DNA of 7,788 bases from Anaerolineae bacterium (GCA_016929205.1 JAFGJF010000136.1:1-7788); one strand, 5' to 3'. Positions 1 through 7,208 are shown, numbered from the stretch's first letter. Numbers and translations: made by a program. The notes: generated by a model from the letters alone, not told the origin.

Positions 1-249
1 ATCCTCGAGGGAGGCGTGTTGCACACACCCGAGATCTGTGAACTGGTGTCGGGACCGGTGTGGGCATCATATGAACGAGATGACGAGATCGCGATCGTCT
101 TCCTGCCGGCGGATCCCGAGGAAAAGGTCATCCTGCAGGATGCGCTGGATCCGGCCAACCTGGCACCGATCCACAAATATGTTACCGGCATGGTTGCCCT
201 GGTCGTGGGGATTATCCTGGCCGGGCTTCGCCAAGTGATCGTGCAGTAG
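1..249 (+). CDS. Small protein with a C-terminal membrane helix, 5' end probably outside the window
   Basis: The frame is open from base 1 to the TGA... stop codon at 247-249 (TAG), giving 82 residues. The first two thirds are soluble and acidic, with the run DEIAIVFLPADPEEKVIL. The last ~20 residues (VTGMVALVVGIILAGL and following) form one hydrophobic helix that ends at the C-terminus, so the protein is probably tail-anchored or is the last membrane segment of a longer protein. The pattern of a short beta region with V/I-x-F/Y-x-P-x-x-P followed by a membrane helix recalls the C-terminus of DUF3592-type proteins, but this is a weak resemblance. A GGGAGG run at 9-14 sits upstream of GTG at 16 and TTG at 19, so a start there is possible, with TTG better spaced. 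However, the frame stays open to the window edge, so I treat the gene as partial. No terminator is visible after it. Confidence 0.55.
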   Translation: MLEGGVLHTPEICELVSGPVWASYERDDEIAIVFLPADPEEKVILQDALDPANLAPIHKYVTGMVALVVGIILAGLRQVIVQ

Positions 250-269
250 AGATGCCAACGATCGCCCTC

Positions 270-298
270 TTGCTCGTTTCTATCACCTCTTGTATAAT
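270..298 (+). promoter_or_regulatory. Sigma70-type promoter upstream of the defence operon
   Basis: A perfect -10 box TATAAT lies at 293-298. Exactly 17 bases upstream is TTGCTC (270-275), which keeps the TTG of the -35 consensus. Transcription would start near 305. It is the only convincing + strand promoter I see before the helicase gene, so it probably drives both the structured leader and, by read-through, the three downstream genes. Confidence 0.6.
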
Positions 299-318
299 AG
301 ATTATGGTAGACAGAGTG

Positions 319-387
319 AAAAAATAAAGCCTCACGACTTTCCGGTGGATGGCGGTGTAACCCCACCGCATACCGGCGTCTGAGGCT
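319..387 (-). terminator. Intrinsic terminator for - strand transcription
   Basis: Read on the - strand, the long hairpin (387 down to 328) closes with a 7-bp stem, AGCCTCA paired with TGAGGCT. It is followed at once by TTATTTTTT (327-319). On the + strand the hairpin is followed by CTCTGACC, which is not a U-tract, so it can act as a terminator in one direction only. It would stop polymerases about 20 bases before they reach the + strand -10 box. Confidence 0.5.
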
Positions 388-415
388 CTGACCGGGGCGA
401 TGCCGCGCCCGCGGT
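319..415 (-). ncRNA. Candidate antisense small RNA, about 97 nt
   Basis: A well-formed - strand promoter (422-450) points into this stretch, and transcription would start near 415. The transcript would run through the complement of hairpins A and B and stop at a hairpin followed by TTATTTTTT (327 down to 319). Promoter, compact length and terminator together are the usual layout of a small RNA gene. It would be fully complementary to the + strand leader. No ribosome binding site or sensible peptide is seen in it. The call rests on signals only, with no family match. Confidence 0.4.
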
Positions 416-421
416 GTTGAT

Positions 422-450
422 ATTGTATCACACCAACCCGCCCGCCGCAA
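422..450 (-). promoter_or_regulatory. Extended -10 promoter on the - strand
   Basis: On the - strand TACAAT (427 to 422) is preceded by TGA, making an extended -10 TGnTACAAT. TTGCGG (450 to 445) lies exactly 17 bases upstream. The start would fall near 415. The -35 box overlaps the left arm of the + strand terminator, so the two transcription units are physically interlocked. Confidence 0.45.
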
Positions 451-476
451 GTCCCGGCGCGGCGGGTTCTTTTTTT
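441..476 (+). terminator. Intrinsic terminator just before the helicase gene
   Basis: A perfect 8-bp GC stem, CCCGCCGC (441-448) with GCGGCGGG (459-466), carries a 10-base loop and is followed by TTCTTTTTTT (467-476). An alternative longer pairing starting at 435 (AACCCGCC with GGCGGGTT, 461-468) is also possible. It lies 25 bases before the helicase ATG, between that gene and its only visible promoter, so it is either an attenuator of the operon or the end of an upstream small RNA. Confidence 0.75.
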
Positions 477-501
477 CAGCACCAGCGTCAACGAGGAGAT
501 C

Positions 502-3438
502 ATGGCGACGATGCAGTTTCCACCGGGTACCGTAGTCAAGAACCGCTCCCGCCTGTGGCGGGTCGACGCCCAGGCCGGCGACGTCCTCTTTGCCACTTCG
601 ATCGACGGTGGCGAAGCGCAACAGGCCAAATTCTACATCCCCCTCGAGAACATCCGGCCTGGCCGGCTGGAGCCTCCTTCACCCGGTATCGTCGGCCACA
701 TTCAGTCTCAGGACCTCCTTCTTCGAGCCTATCGTCTTAATCTGCTTCACGGCACCGCGCCACTGCTCAGCCTGCAGCGCAGCCGCGTCATTCCCAAAGA
801 CTATCAGCTCGTGCCCGTGGTCATGTCGCTGGAGATGCCTCGCGTGCGCATGTTGATCGCCGACGACGTGGGCTTGGGCAAGACCATCGAGGCCGGGCTG
901 ATCCTGACCGAACTCTTGGCCCGGCAGATGGCCTCACGGGTGCTGGTGATCGTCCCCGCCAACCTGCGCGAGCAGTGGCGAGAAGCGCTGGACTACTTTT
1001 TTCACATCCCGGCACGGATCATTTCCTCCCGCCACCGCCGCGAGATGGAGCGTGAACTGCCCGCCGGTGCAAATCCATGGGAGCGCTACCGCTGCCTGAT
1101 CGCCTCGGTGGACTATGCCAAGCAGCCGGCGATCAAGAACCAGATCCTGGAGCAGCAGTGGGACGTCGTGTTGTTCGACGAGGCGCACCAGGTGGCCAAG
1201 CCGCACCAGAGCGGGCCAGATCAGCGCGTGCGTATGGACCGCTGGGAGCTGGCCGCGGCACTGTCCAGCAGCGATCGCGTGCGCCATCTGCTCCTGCTGA
1301 CCGCTACGCCGCACAACGGCTACACCGATTCGTTCGCCAGCCTGCTGCGTATGCTGGACGTGGGCGCGGTGACCGGCCCGGTCCACGCCCCACAGATCGT
1401 CCGCCCGGTGGCCGAGCGCCACGTCTGCCAGCGGCGACGGCAGGACGTCGAGATCTGGTTCCAGGATGACCCCGCCTCTGAGCACCGCGCCAGAGGACGC
1501 AGTCCCTTTCCCAGGCGCGATCAGAGTGAAGTGATCGTGCCGCCCACATCCTACGAGATGGACGCCATCCGAGCCGTTGAGGCCTATGGAGACCAGGTAC
1601 TGGCGCAGGCCACCGGCGGCAGCATACAGACGCGAACCCTCGCCCACTGGACGGTGATGCACTTGCACAAACGGGCGCTCAGCTCGCCGGAAGCGCTGCG
1701 CTGTTCATTGCGCAACCGCCGGGACCGGCTCAGACGACACCTGGCCGGGGCAATGGCACGGGCGGAAGAAGCTGCGATCACGCTGGACGTGGCCCGCGCC
1801 AACGTACTGGACGAAGACACCGGTGAGCGGTTGAGCGACGAGGAGGCAGGGCAGCGTACGGAGCGCGTAGTCTATGGTTCGGCAGAGCAGATCCAGGCGG
1901 AACTCGCATTATTGGAGGAGGTGCTGGCCCAGGCGGAAAAAGTGACGCCGAGCCGCGACAACAAGCTGCGCACACTGCTGGACACGGTATTGCAGCAGCG
2001 CCTGGCCGTAGACCCAAAGCTGATCGTTTTCACGCGCTACGTGGACACGATGAACTATCTAGAGGCACAGATCCGCCGAGACAAGCGCTATGCCCGGACG
2101 ACGGTGCTCACCATCCACGGTGGGCTGAACGAGCGGCAACGGCAAGAGGTCTTTTACCAGTTCGAGCGGGCCGAATTGAGTGTCCTGGTCGCCACCGATG
2201 CCATTTCCGAGGGCATCAACCTGCAGCACGCGGCCGCGCAGGTGGTCCACTATGAGCTGCCCTGGAACCCCAACCGGCTGGAGCAGCGCAACGGGCGCGT
2301 GGACCGCTTTGGCCAACGCAAGCCGGTGGTCTATGTGCGGACGATGGTGATGGATGAGACGCTGGATGCGACGATCCTCAAGGTATTGGTGGAAAAAGCA
2401 GCTCAGATCCGGCGCGACTATGGCTTTGCACCACCCTATTTCGGCGATGAGGCCAACGTGCTGGACCTGATCCGCGAGCACGAGGTGCTGAGGCCGCAAC
2501 AACTCTCCTTGTTTGACCAGCGACAGCCGGACGAGGAGGGCCAGGTTGAGGATCCGTTCTCCGAGGAAACGCTGGAACGCATCAAGGGGGACAGTTTCTA
2601 CGGGCAGACACAGGTCAGCCTGCCCGACATTGAGCGCCGCCTGGAAGAGACGGCGGCGACGGTCGGTTCACCGCAGCAGATCAGGGATTTCCTATTCAGC
2701 GGCCTGAGCCGCTTTGGTTGCAGCATGACCGAAAACGGCGACCGCAACGGTCGCGTGGATGGCTCTTACCGCATCGCGATCACCGAACCGGCTTTACAGA
2801 CGGCTTCGGTAGGCGACGTGATCGCACGCGCGACCTTTGACCCCGAGTGGGCGCTGGACGATCCGGACGTGACGCTGCTCGATGTGGGGCACCCATTGGT
2901 ACGGCGGTTGATCGAGGAAGTCAAGCAGAACGCTTTCCGCGAGGGCCTGTCCCAAAAGGACAGGGAGCACTATGGGCGGACGGCGTACGTGGTCACACCC
3001 GATGTAGATGAAGTAACAGCTCTGTTCCACCTGCTGGCGCGGTATGTGGTCAATACAGAGCCAACGGCAATCGTCGAAGAGCTACTACCGGTCGCTGTGC
3101 CGGTGTACGGTGGCGAGTGGTCTGTGCTTGAGGGCCAGCAGACGATGGTCACGAGTGAGGAGGCCCGGCAACTTGGCAATGCACAACCCAGCGCACAGAC
3201 CCGGACCGAGTCAGAGGTCAGGGAAATCCTGGCTGACGCCCTGGCTATTGAAGGCCTGGAGCGACTGTTTCAGAGAGCTGTAGAGACACGACGGCAAGAG
3301 CGTGTGGCCGAGCGTCAACGCATGCGGCAGCAGATGGAGGCACAAGGCACAAAAGATGTCACCTGGTTACGAGGAATCGACGATCTGTCGCCAGGGAGTT
3401 ATGACCTGTTGGCAGTCACTGTCTACTATCCAGCCTAA
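502..3438 (+). CDS. SNF2-family DNA helicase/translocase, DrmD-like
   Basis: A 978-residue superfamily 2 ATPase of the SNF2/RapA type, presumably an ATP-driven double-strand DNA translocase of a phage-defence system acting in the cytoplasm. The helicase motifs are all intact: motif I DDVGLGKT (121-128), motif II DEAH (226-229), motif III LTATPHNG (266-273), motif IV KLIVFTRY (506-513), motif V ATDAISEGINLQ (564-575) and motif VI QRNGRVDRFGQ (595-605). Residues 1-60 look like a small beta-barrel. After the motor come about 340 residues with the landmark DVGHPLV (794-800) and a charged helical end near 930-950. Length and layout resemble DrmD of class 1 DISARM, but DrmA, DrmB and DrmC are not seen, so I give no symbol. 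GAGG at 493-496 supports ATG 502; ATG 511 is a less likely alternative. It is the first gene of an operon, 27 bases before the McrB-like gene. Confidence 0.9.
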   Translation: MATMQFPPGTVVKNRSRLWRVDAQAGDVLFATSIDGGEAQQAKFYIPLENIRPGRLEPPSPGIVGHIQSQDLLLRAYRLNLLHGTAPLLSLQRSRVIPKDYQLVPVVMSLEMPRVRMLIADDVGLGKTIEAGLILTELLARQMASRVLVIVPANLREQWREALDYFFHIPARIISSRHRREMERELPAGANPWERYRCLIASVDYAKQPAIKNQILEQQWDVVLFDEAHQVAKPHQSGPDQRVRMDRWELAAALSSSDRVRHLLLLTATPHNGYTDSFASLLRMLDVGAVTGPVHAPQIVRPVAERHVCQRRRQDVEIWFQDDPASEHRARGRSPFPRRDQSEVIVPPTSYEMDAIRAVEAYGDQVLAQATGGSIQTRTLAHWTVMHLHKRALSSPEALRCSLRNRRDRLRRHLAGAMARAEEAAITLDVARANVLDEDTGERLSDEEAGQRTERVVYGSAEQIQAELALLEEVLAQAEKVTPSRDNKLRTLLDTVLQQRLAVDPKLIVFTRYVDTMNYLEAQIRRDKRYARTTVLTIHGGLNERQRQEVFYQFERAELSVLVATDAISEGINLQHAAAQVVHYELPWNPNRLEQRNGRVDRFGQRKPVVYVRTMVMDETLDATILKVLVEKAAQIRRDYGFAPPYFGDEANVLDLIREHEVLRPQQLSLFDQRQPDEEGQVEDPFSEETLERIKGDSFYGQTQVSLPDIERRLEETAATVGSPQQIRDFLFSGLSRFGCSMTENGDRNGRVDGSYRIAITEPALQTASVGDVIARATFDPEWALDDPDVTLLDVGHPLVRRLIEEVKQNAFREGLSQKDREHYGRTAYVVTPDVDEVTALFHLLARYVVNTEPTAIVEELLPVAVPVYGGEWSVLEGQQTMVTSEEARQLGNAQPSAQTRTESEVREILADALAIEGLERLFQRAVETRRQERVAERQRMRQQMEAQGTKDVTWLRGIDDLSPGSYDLLAVTVYYPA

Positions 3439-3465
3439 AACGCCTATCAGGGAGAAAGGCAAGAT

Positions 3466-5922
3466 ATGAATCCTGACTACAAGTTTCGCCACCTCAAGGC
3501 GCTCGAAATAGAGCGAGCTCTGGAACAGCACTATGGGGATCTAGAGTCGGTAGGAACCCAATTCTATCAACTGGAGGATGGCCACAAACTCGTTTTCATC
3601 TATGCGACGGGCAGTGGCAGTGGTTGGTACACACCCACCGTAGAACGCCTGCATGAACAGCTTCAGGCAGAGGATTTGGTTGGCTTGGCTTATACGGACG
3701 AAGCATCTGCACATTTGTGGGTGTTTGCCGTACCAGTCGGTGTACTGCTCGATCGTATGCAAGAGGTTGGGGTGAAACCAACACTCTCGAACGAGACCAA
3801 GTACAGTCTTGACCTGGAACATGCGAATGGCTTCAAGCTGCGTCAACTCGATATGTCCCTGGCAGATTATCAGATCATCTCCCAGCCCACCGATCTGACG
3901 CGTTCGGCAGTTGGGTTAGCCGAGCCACCTGCGGATCTGGTGAGCCAGGCGGGATCTCTGCATATGGAACAGCTACAGCGTTTGTTACGGTGGAAGTTGG
4001 ATGGTTCTGAAGAGCAGGGAGAAGAGTATAACTTTGCCGATGTGCGACGTCGGCTGAATGTGATTCGCCCCGAACTCCAGTTGTTGGCTGACGAGCCTGA
4101 AGCGTTTACAGAAGCCAGCTTGCAGACTGTGCTCGATCATATGCACGCTGCACATCGACAAAAGGGCAACATTCTCCGAAACAACGACATTGAAAATGTT
4201 CGCCAAGAACTGAAACGTTTTCTGTTCGACGAGGACACCGATCTGACGACCCGCTTTGATCGATGTCAGATCAGTAACATCGGCCCCTCGATCAAGGGCG
4301 AGTTGATCAGTTGGTACAATCCGGACCTGTATCCGCTTGACAACGGTGCGGCGCGTGCCGGCCTGCGCTACTTTGGGTTTGAGCCGGGGGCCGAGTATGC
4401 CAGTTTCCGATCGGCTTTTCAAGCATTTCGCGAGATATACGAGCGCGTCATCGGGCATCTACACGAGGATTTGCCGCTGAATCTCGAGATCGATCAACTC
4501 TTTAACCAGATTCACAAAGTGGACCTGAAAGAAACTGCCAATGAACAGGATGAGGAGTCGAAAGACGAGGAACCGACCAAGGTTGCGTACTGGCGGGTTA
4601 CGTTGCCCGCTCAAGGTGATCAGAACACGGTGTGGTCCGTCTGCCTGGAAAAGGGGATCGCCGCTATTGGCTTCAAGGACAAGGGAGACGACTATTGGCA
4701 GGTCCGAAACTTTGCCCAGATCAAGTCCGGTGATTGGGTTGTGGCTTTTTTGCGCGAAAAGCGCATTGGTGCCATTGGCCAGGTCACCGAACCGTATGAT
4801 CCATCATCTGACCAGGCCATATTGCCTGATGAGGACTATTGGCAAGGGAGTCTCCGCAGGCGCATTCGGGTAAAGTGGTATCCCCGTGAACTAGCCGTCG
4901 ATCAACTCTCTCCCAGCACGCGCAACAGGTTTCGCCAAAAGACGGTACTGGATCTCAGCCCGGCCGAGTTTGGGGAGATTCGTGAGCACTATGCCGATTT
5001 ACTGCCCGAAGGCGAAGACGAGATACAGCCTTCTGTGGGATACACGGTGAGCGATTTTGTCCGGCGCGCCTATCAACCTGATGACCAGTGGTACAACGAG
5101 GTCGTCGATCTTGTGCACAGCAAAGGTCAGATCATTCTCTATGGACCTCCAGGCACCGGCAAGACCTTTCTTGCTCGTGAATTGGGCAAAGCGATTACGG
5201 GCCTGAACAACCCCGGACTGGAACGTTGTCGATTGGTACAGTTCCATCCTTCTTATAGCTACGAAGAATTCATCGAGGGCATCCGGCCTGAGAGCCGCAC
5301 GGTGGAAGGTCGTCACGTGGTAGACTATCCAGTACGAGATGGGGTATTCAAACGCTTCTGCATCGATGCAGCCGGACAACAAGACGCTTGCGTGTTTGTG
5401 ATCGATGAAATCAACCGGGGAAATATCGCCAGCATCTTTGGCGAGCTGATGTATGCCCTAGAGTATCGGGATCAGGCGACACCCGCCGTTTTACCTTATT
5501 CCGGCGACAGTTTTGTCATCCCCGACAACGTCTATATCATTGGGACGATGAATACTGCCGATCGCTCGATTTCGCTGATGGATTTTGCGCTGCGAAGGCG
5601 CTTTCACTTTGTGCGCTGCACGGCCGATCCACAGATTCTGCAGCGCTGGGCCGAGAGCCGGCATGTCAACATCCCGTACCTGCTCCCCTTGTTTCGTCTA
5701 TTGCTTGAAGCGATCGAGGAACAAGACTATCAGATTGGAATGAGTTACTTTATGGATGACGCGCTGACCGAAGAGCGGCTGCGACGTATCTGGAAACGCA
5801 GCATCGAGCCCTACCTGGAGACGTACTTTATCGACGATCCAGGACGTGTCGATTCATTGCGTTGGCAAAGCGCTCGACTGCGCGAACTGCGTCACAAGCA
5901 TAGCGAGGATGTGAATGCCTGA
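3466..5922 (+). CDS. McrB-type AAA+ restriction NTPase with large composite N-terminus
   Basis: An 818-residue motor subunit of a McrBC-type, modification-dependent restriction system. The C-terminal AAA+ domain (about 530-810) has Walker A GPPGTGKT (560-567), the McrB-family FHPSYSYEEFIEGIRPE stretch just after it, Walker B and following residues VIDEINRGN (645-653), MNTADRS (695-701, equivalent to the NTAD element of E. coli McrB linked to GTP use) and LRRRF (709-713). E. coli McrB has about 460 residues, so this one carries roughly 500 residues ahead of the motor. These are an alpha/beta module (about 1-145), a region with a helix-hairpin-helix-like stretch ISNIGPSIKGELISWYNPD (269-287), an acidic linker (about 355-371) and a PUA/EVE-like beta module (about 373-490, starting YWRV and including IGAIGQV). 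These probably read DNA, perhaps modified bases; that is inference. AAAGG at 3455-3459 supports ATG 3466. It is translationally coupled to the next gene. Confidence 0.9.
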   Translation: MNPDYKFRHLKALEIERALEQHYGDLESVGTQFYQLEDGHKLVFIYATGSGSGWYTPTVERLHEQLQAEDLVGLAYTDEASAHLWVFAVPVGVLLDRMQEVGVKPTLSNETKYSLDLEHANGFKLRQLDMSLADYQIISQPTDLTRSAVGLAEPPADLVSQAGSLHMEQLQRLLRWKLDGSEEQGEEYNFADVRRRLNVIRPELQLLADEPEAFTEASLQTVLDHMHAAHRQKGNILRNNDIENVRQELKRFLFDEDTDLTTRFDRCQISNIGPSIKGELISWYNPDLYPLDNGAARAGLRYFGFEPGAEYASFRSAFQAFREIYERVIGHLHEDLPLNLEIDQLFNQIHKVDLKETANEQDEESKDEEPTKVAYWRVTLPAQGDQNTVWSVCLEKGIAAIGFKDKGDDYWQVRNFAQIKSGDWVVAFLREKRIGAIGQVTEPYDPSSDQAILPDEDYWQGSLRRRIRVKWYPRELAVDQLSPSTRNRFRQKTVLDLSPAEFGEIREHYADLLPEGEDEIQPSVGYTVSDFVRRAYQPDDQWYNEVVDLVHSKGQIILYGPPGTGKTFLARELGKAITGLNNPGLERCRLVQFHPSYSYEEFIEGIRPESRTVEGRHVVDYPVRDGVFKRFCIDAAGQQDACVFVIDEINRGNIASIFGELMYALEYRDQATPAVLPYSGDSFVIPDNVYIIGTMNTADRSISLMDFALRRRFHFVRCTADPQILQRWAESRHVNIPYLLPLFRLLLEAIEEQDYQIGMSYFMDDALTEERLRRIWKRSIEPYLETYFIDDPGRVDSLRWQSARLRELRHKHSEDVNA

Positions 5923-7123
5923 CCCAAGTCGACTTGTCGTCGACCTGACCGAGTATGCCAAGTGTTCCGAACCGATTCGGCTCAGGCGTGAGGTGGCGCA
6001 AACGATCCGCACTCGGTTGGGATCTTTTGTGGATATTGAGCCTGCCTGGGAAACTCCCGGCACGTTTTGGTTGACAGCAAAGCAATACGTAGGCGACATC
6101 CTTGTTGACGACGTCCATATTCGCATTCGTTCCGCCAAAGCGCCGATGGTTAACCTGTTTTGGATGCTGACCTTTGCCTATGATCTGCCCAAATTTCGCG
6201 ATCGAACGGTCGAGTATCAAGAGCAAGACAGTCTGTTCGAGTTTTTGGTTACGATCTTGGTCCAACAAGTCGAACGACTGATCCGGCGCGGGCTTTATTC
6301 AAGTTATCACACGCGTCACGATAACCAGCCCCATTTACGGGGCAAACTGGACATGACCCGGCAATTGCGGCAGAACCAGGTTCACCCCGAACGGTTTGCG
6401 ATCCGTTGGTCCGATCATACGCGGGACGTGCTCGAAAACCGGTTGCTCAAGCACGTTTTGTTGCGATTGGCTTCGGTCCGCTATCCGCACCAGCAAAAAC
6501 TGAGCAGCCGGCTGCGCAAGGCGTTTGCTGCGTTTGACGGCGTTGCCTATCTTGCTGTCACGCTGCGCGATTTCGACGAGGTCAAATACACCCGGTTGAA
6601 CCAACATTATCGTGGATCGTTGGCATTGGCCCGCTTGTTGTGGCAGCACCTCAGCTTGCGCAACGAGTCGGGTACGGTGCCCTTTGCGACGTACCTGTTT
6701 GACCTGAACGTGCTGTTTGAGCGTTTTATCGCCGCTTACCTGCGCGAATCATTGTCCGGGTCGGCACTGCAAGTCAAACACAAGTATGGGGCGATGTTGG
6801 ATCGAGAGCGCACGGAACGGGTCGAGATGGATGTCGTTTTGCTGCAAGACGTACGCCCGGTTTTAGTCCTGGATACCAAGTACAAAACCTACAAAGGGAA
6901 GCCGGCCCGAGACGATCTGACCCAGGTCTTTGCCTACTGCCATACGCTCCATGTTGAGCAGGGTGTATTGCTCTATCCTGACACAGATCGAATTTCCGAC
7001 CGGCGATCGATGACCGGCGTTCGGATCGATATGCGTGGCGTATCTCTGAAAGGTAGTCCGGCGCAGGTTGAGAAGGAATTGTGCCGACTGATCGATGAAC
7101 TGGTTGCGATGGCAGCCAGTTGA
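5915..7123 (+). CDS. mcrC: McrC-type PD-(D/E)XK nuclease subunit
   Basis: A 402-residue partner of the preceding McrB-like motor. In the E. coli system McrC stimulates the McrB NTPase and provides the endonuclease that cuts DNA after translocation. The N-terminal half has the McrC pattern, with a short beta region DILVDDVHIRI and then hydrophobic helices (NLFWMLTFAYDLPKF), followed by RRGLYSSY and the LRGKLD element. Near residue 170 comes DVLENRLLKHVL. The nuclease core has the expected acidic and basic residues: D306 in VEMDVVLL, then D320 and K322 in VLVLDTKYK, and Q337 in DDLTQVFAY. The active site therefore looks intact. The start ATG overlaps the end of the McrB-like gene by 8 bases, with GAGG at 5905-5908, which implies coupled translation and a fixed ratio of the two subunits. 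It is somewhat longer than E. coli McrC (about 350). No terminator is obvious after the stop. Confidence 0.92.
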   Translation: MPDPSRLVVDLTEYAKCSEPIRLRREVAQTIRTRLGSFVDIEPAWETPGTFWLTAKQYVGDILVDDVHIRIRSAKAPMVNLFWMLTFAYDLPKFRDRTVEYQEQDSLFEFLVTILVQQVERLIRRGLYSSYHTRHDNQPHLRGKLDMTRQLRQNQVHPERFAIRWSDHTRDVLENRLLKHVLLRLASVRYPHQQKLSSRLRKAFAAFDGVAYLAVTLRDFDEVKYTRLNQHYRGSLALARLLWQHLSLRNESGTVPFATYLFDLNVLFERFIAAYLRESLSGSALQVKHKYGAMLDRERTERVEMDVVLLQDVRPVLVLDTKYKTYKGKPARDDLTQVFAYCHTLHVEQGVLLYPDTDRISDRRSMTGVRIDMRGVSLKGSPAQVEKELCRLIDELVAMAAS

Positions 7124-7152
7124 ACCATATTGTGTTCCACATCTAGCGTGAC

Positions 7153-7181
7153 TTGCGCGGTGCGCCCAAAAAGCGTAAAAT
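7153..7181 (+). promoter_or_regulatory. Promoter of the antitoxin-like gene
   Basis: TTGCGC (7153-7158) and TAAAAT (7176-7181) are separated by exactly 17 bases, placing the start near 7188 and leaving a leader of about 34 bases. The -10 box is the left edge of a perfect inverted repeat, so a protein bound there would block RNA polymerase. This gives the antitoxin-like gene transcription separate from the McrBC operon. Confidence 0.55.
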
Positions 7182-7200
7182 ACGTATTATACGTATTTTA
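7176..7200 (+). promoter_or_regulatory. Palindromic operator overlapping the -10 box
   Basis: TAAAATACGTAT (7176-7187) is repeated exactly in inverse orientation at 7189-7200 around a single central T. The 8-mer ATACGTAT also occurs as a direct repeat at 7180-7187 and 7189-7196, and each copy is itself a palindrome. Such nested symmetry suits a dimer or a pair of dimers. Phd/YefM antitoxins usually repress their own promoters through short palindromes, so the downstream protein is the obvious candidate ligand. Confidence 0.6.
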
Positions 7201-7208
7201 TGTTTTTC

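Larger units (their letters stand above)
305..476 (+). ncRNA. Structured leader RNA or stand-alone small RNA ending in a terminator
   Basis: From the predicted start near 305 to the terminator at 476 there is no credible reading frame, but folding potential is continuous. Hairpin A (328-387) pairs 328-334 with 381-387 (7 bp), 336-338 with 378-380, 342-346 with 372-376 and 352-357 with 364-369, about 21 bp in all. Hairpin B pairs 395-399 with 406-410. Hairpin C pairs 413-417 with 430-434 and 419-422 with 426-429. Hairpin D is the terminator. I could not match the fold to SRP RNA, 6S RNA, tmRNA, RNase P RNA or a riboswitch consensus I know. It could be an attenuating leader of the helicase-McrBC operon, an independent small RNA, or, for hairpin A, mainly the terminator of a - strand transcript. 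Confidence 0.45.

Noticed and set aside
304..327. Possible leader peptide MVDRVKK at the start of the + transcript
   Set aside because: Its ATG falls at the predicted transcription start, so there is no room for a ribosome site, and its codons show no regulatory run of one amino acid.
305..476. Leader as SRP RNA, 6S RNA, tmRNA or a known riboswitch
   Set aside because: I found no SRP core, no tmRNA tag frame and no conserved riboswitch core. The similarity is only general stem-loop content.
283..621. A 112-codon - strand open frame across the leader and helicase start
   Set aside because: It overlaps the helicase N-terminus and the hairpins, shows low-complexity Arg/His-rich sequence and has no recognisable domain.
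934..1668. A 244-codon open frame on the - strand inside the helicase gene
   Set aside because: It lies wholly opposite conserved helicase motifs, has no ribosome site or family resemblance, and is the kind of shadow frame expected in GC-rich coding DNA.
7155..7165. Small GCGC hairpin before AAAAA after the McrC gene as a terminator
   Set aside because: The stem is only 4 bp and is followed by A residues rather than T, so it would not terminate + strand transcription.
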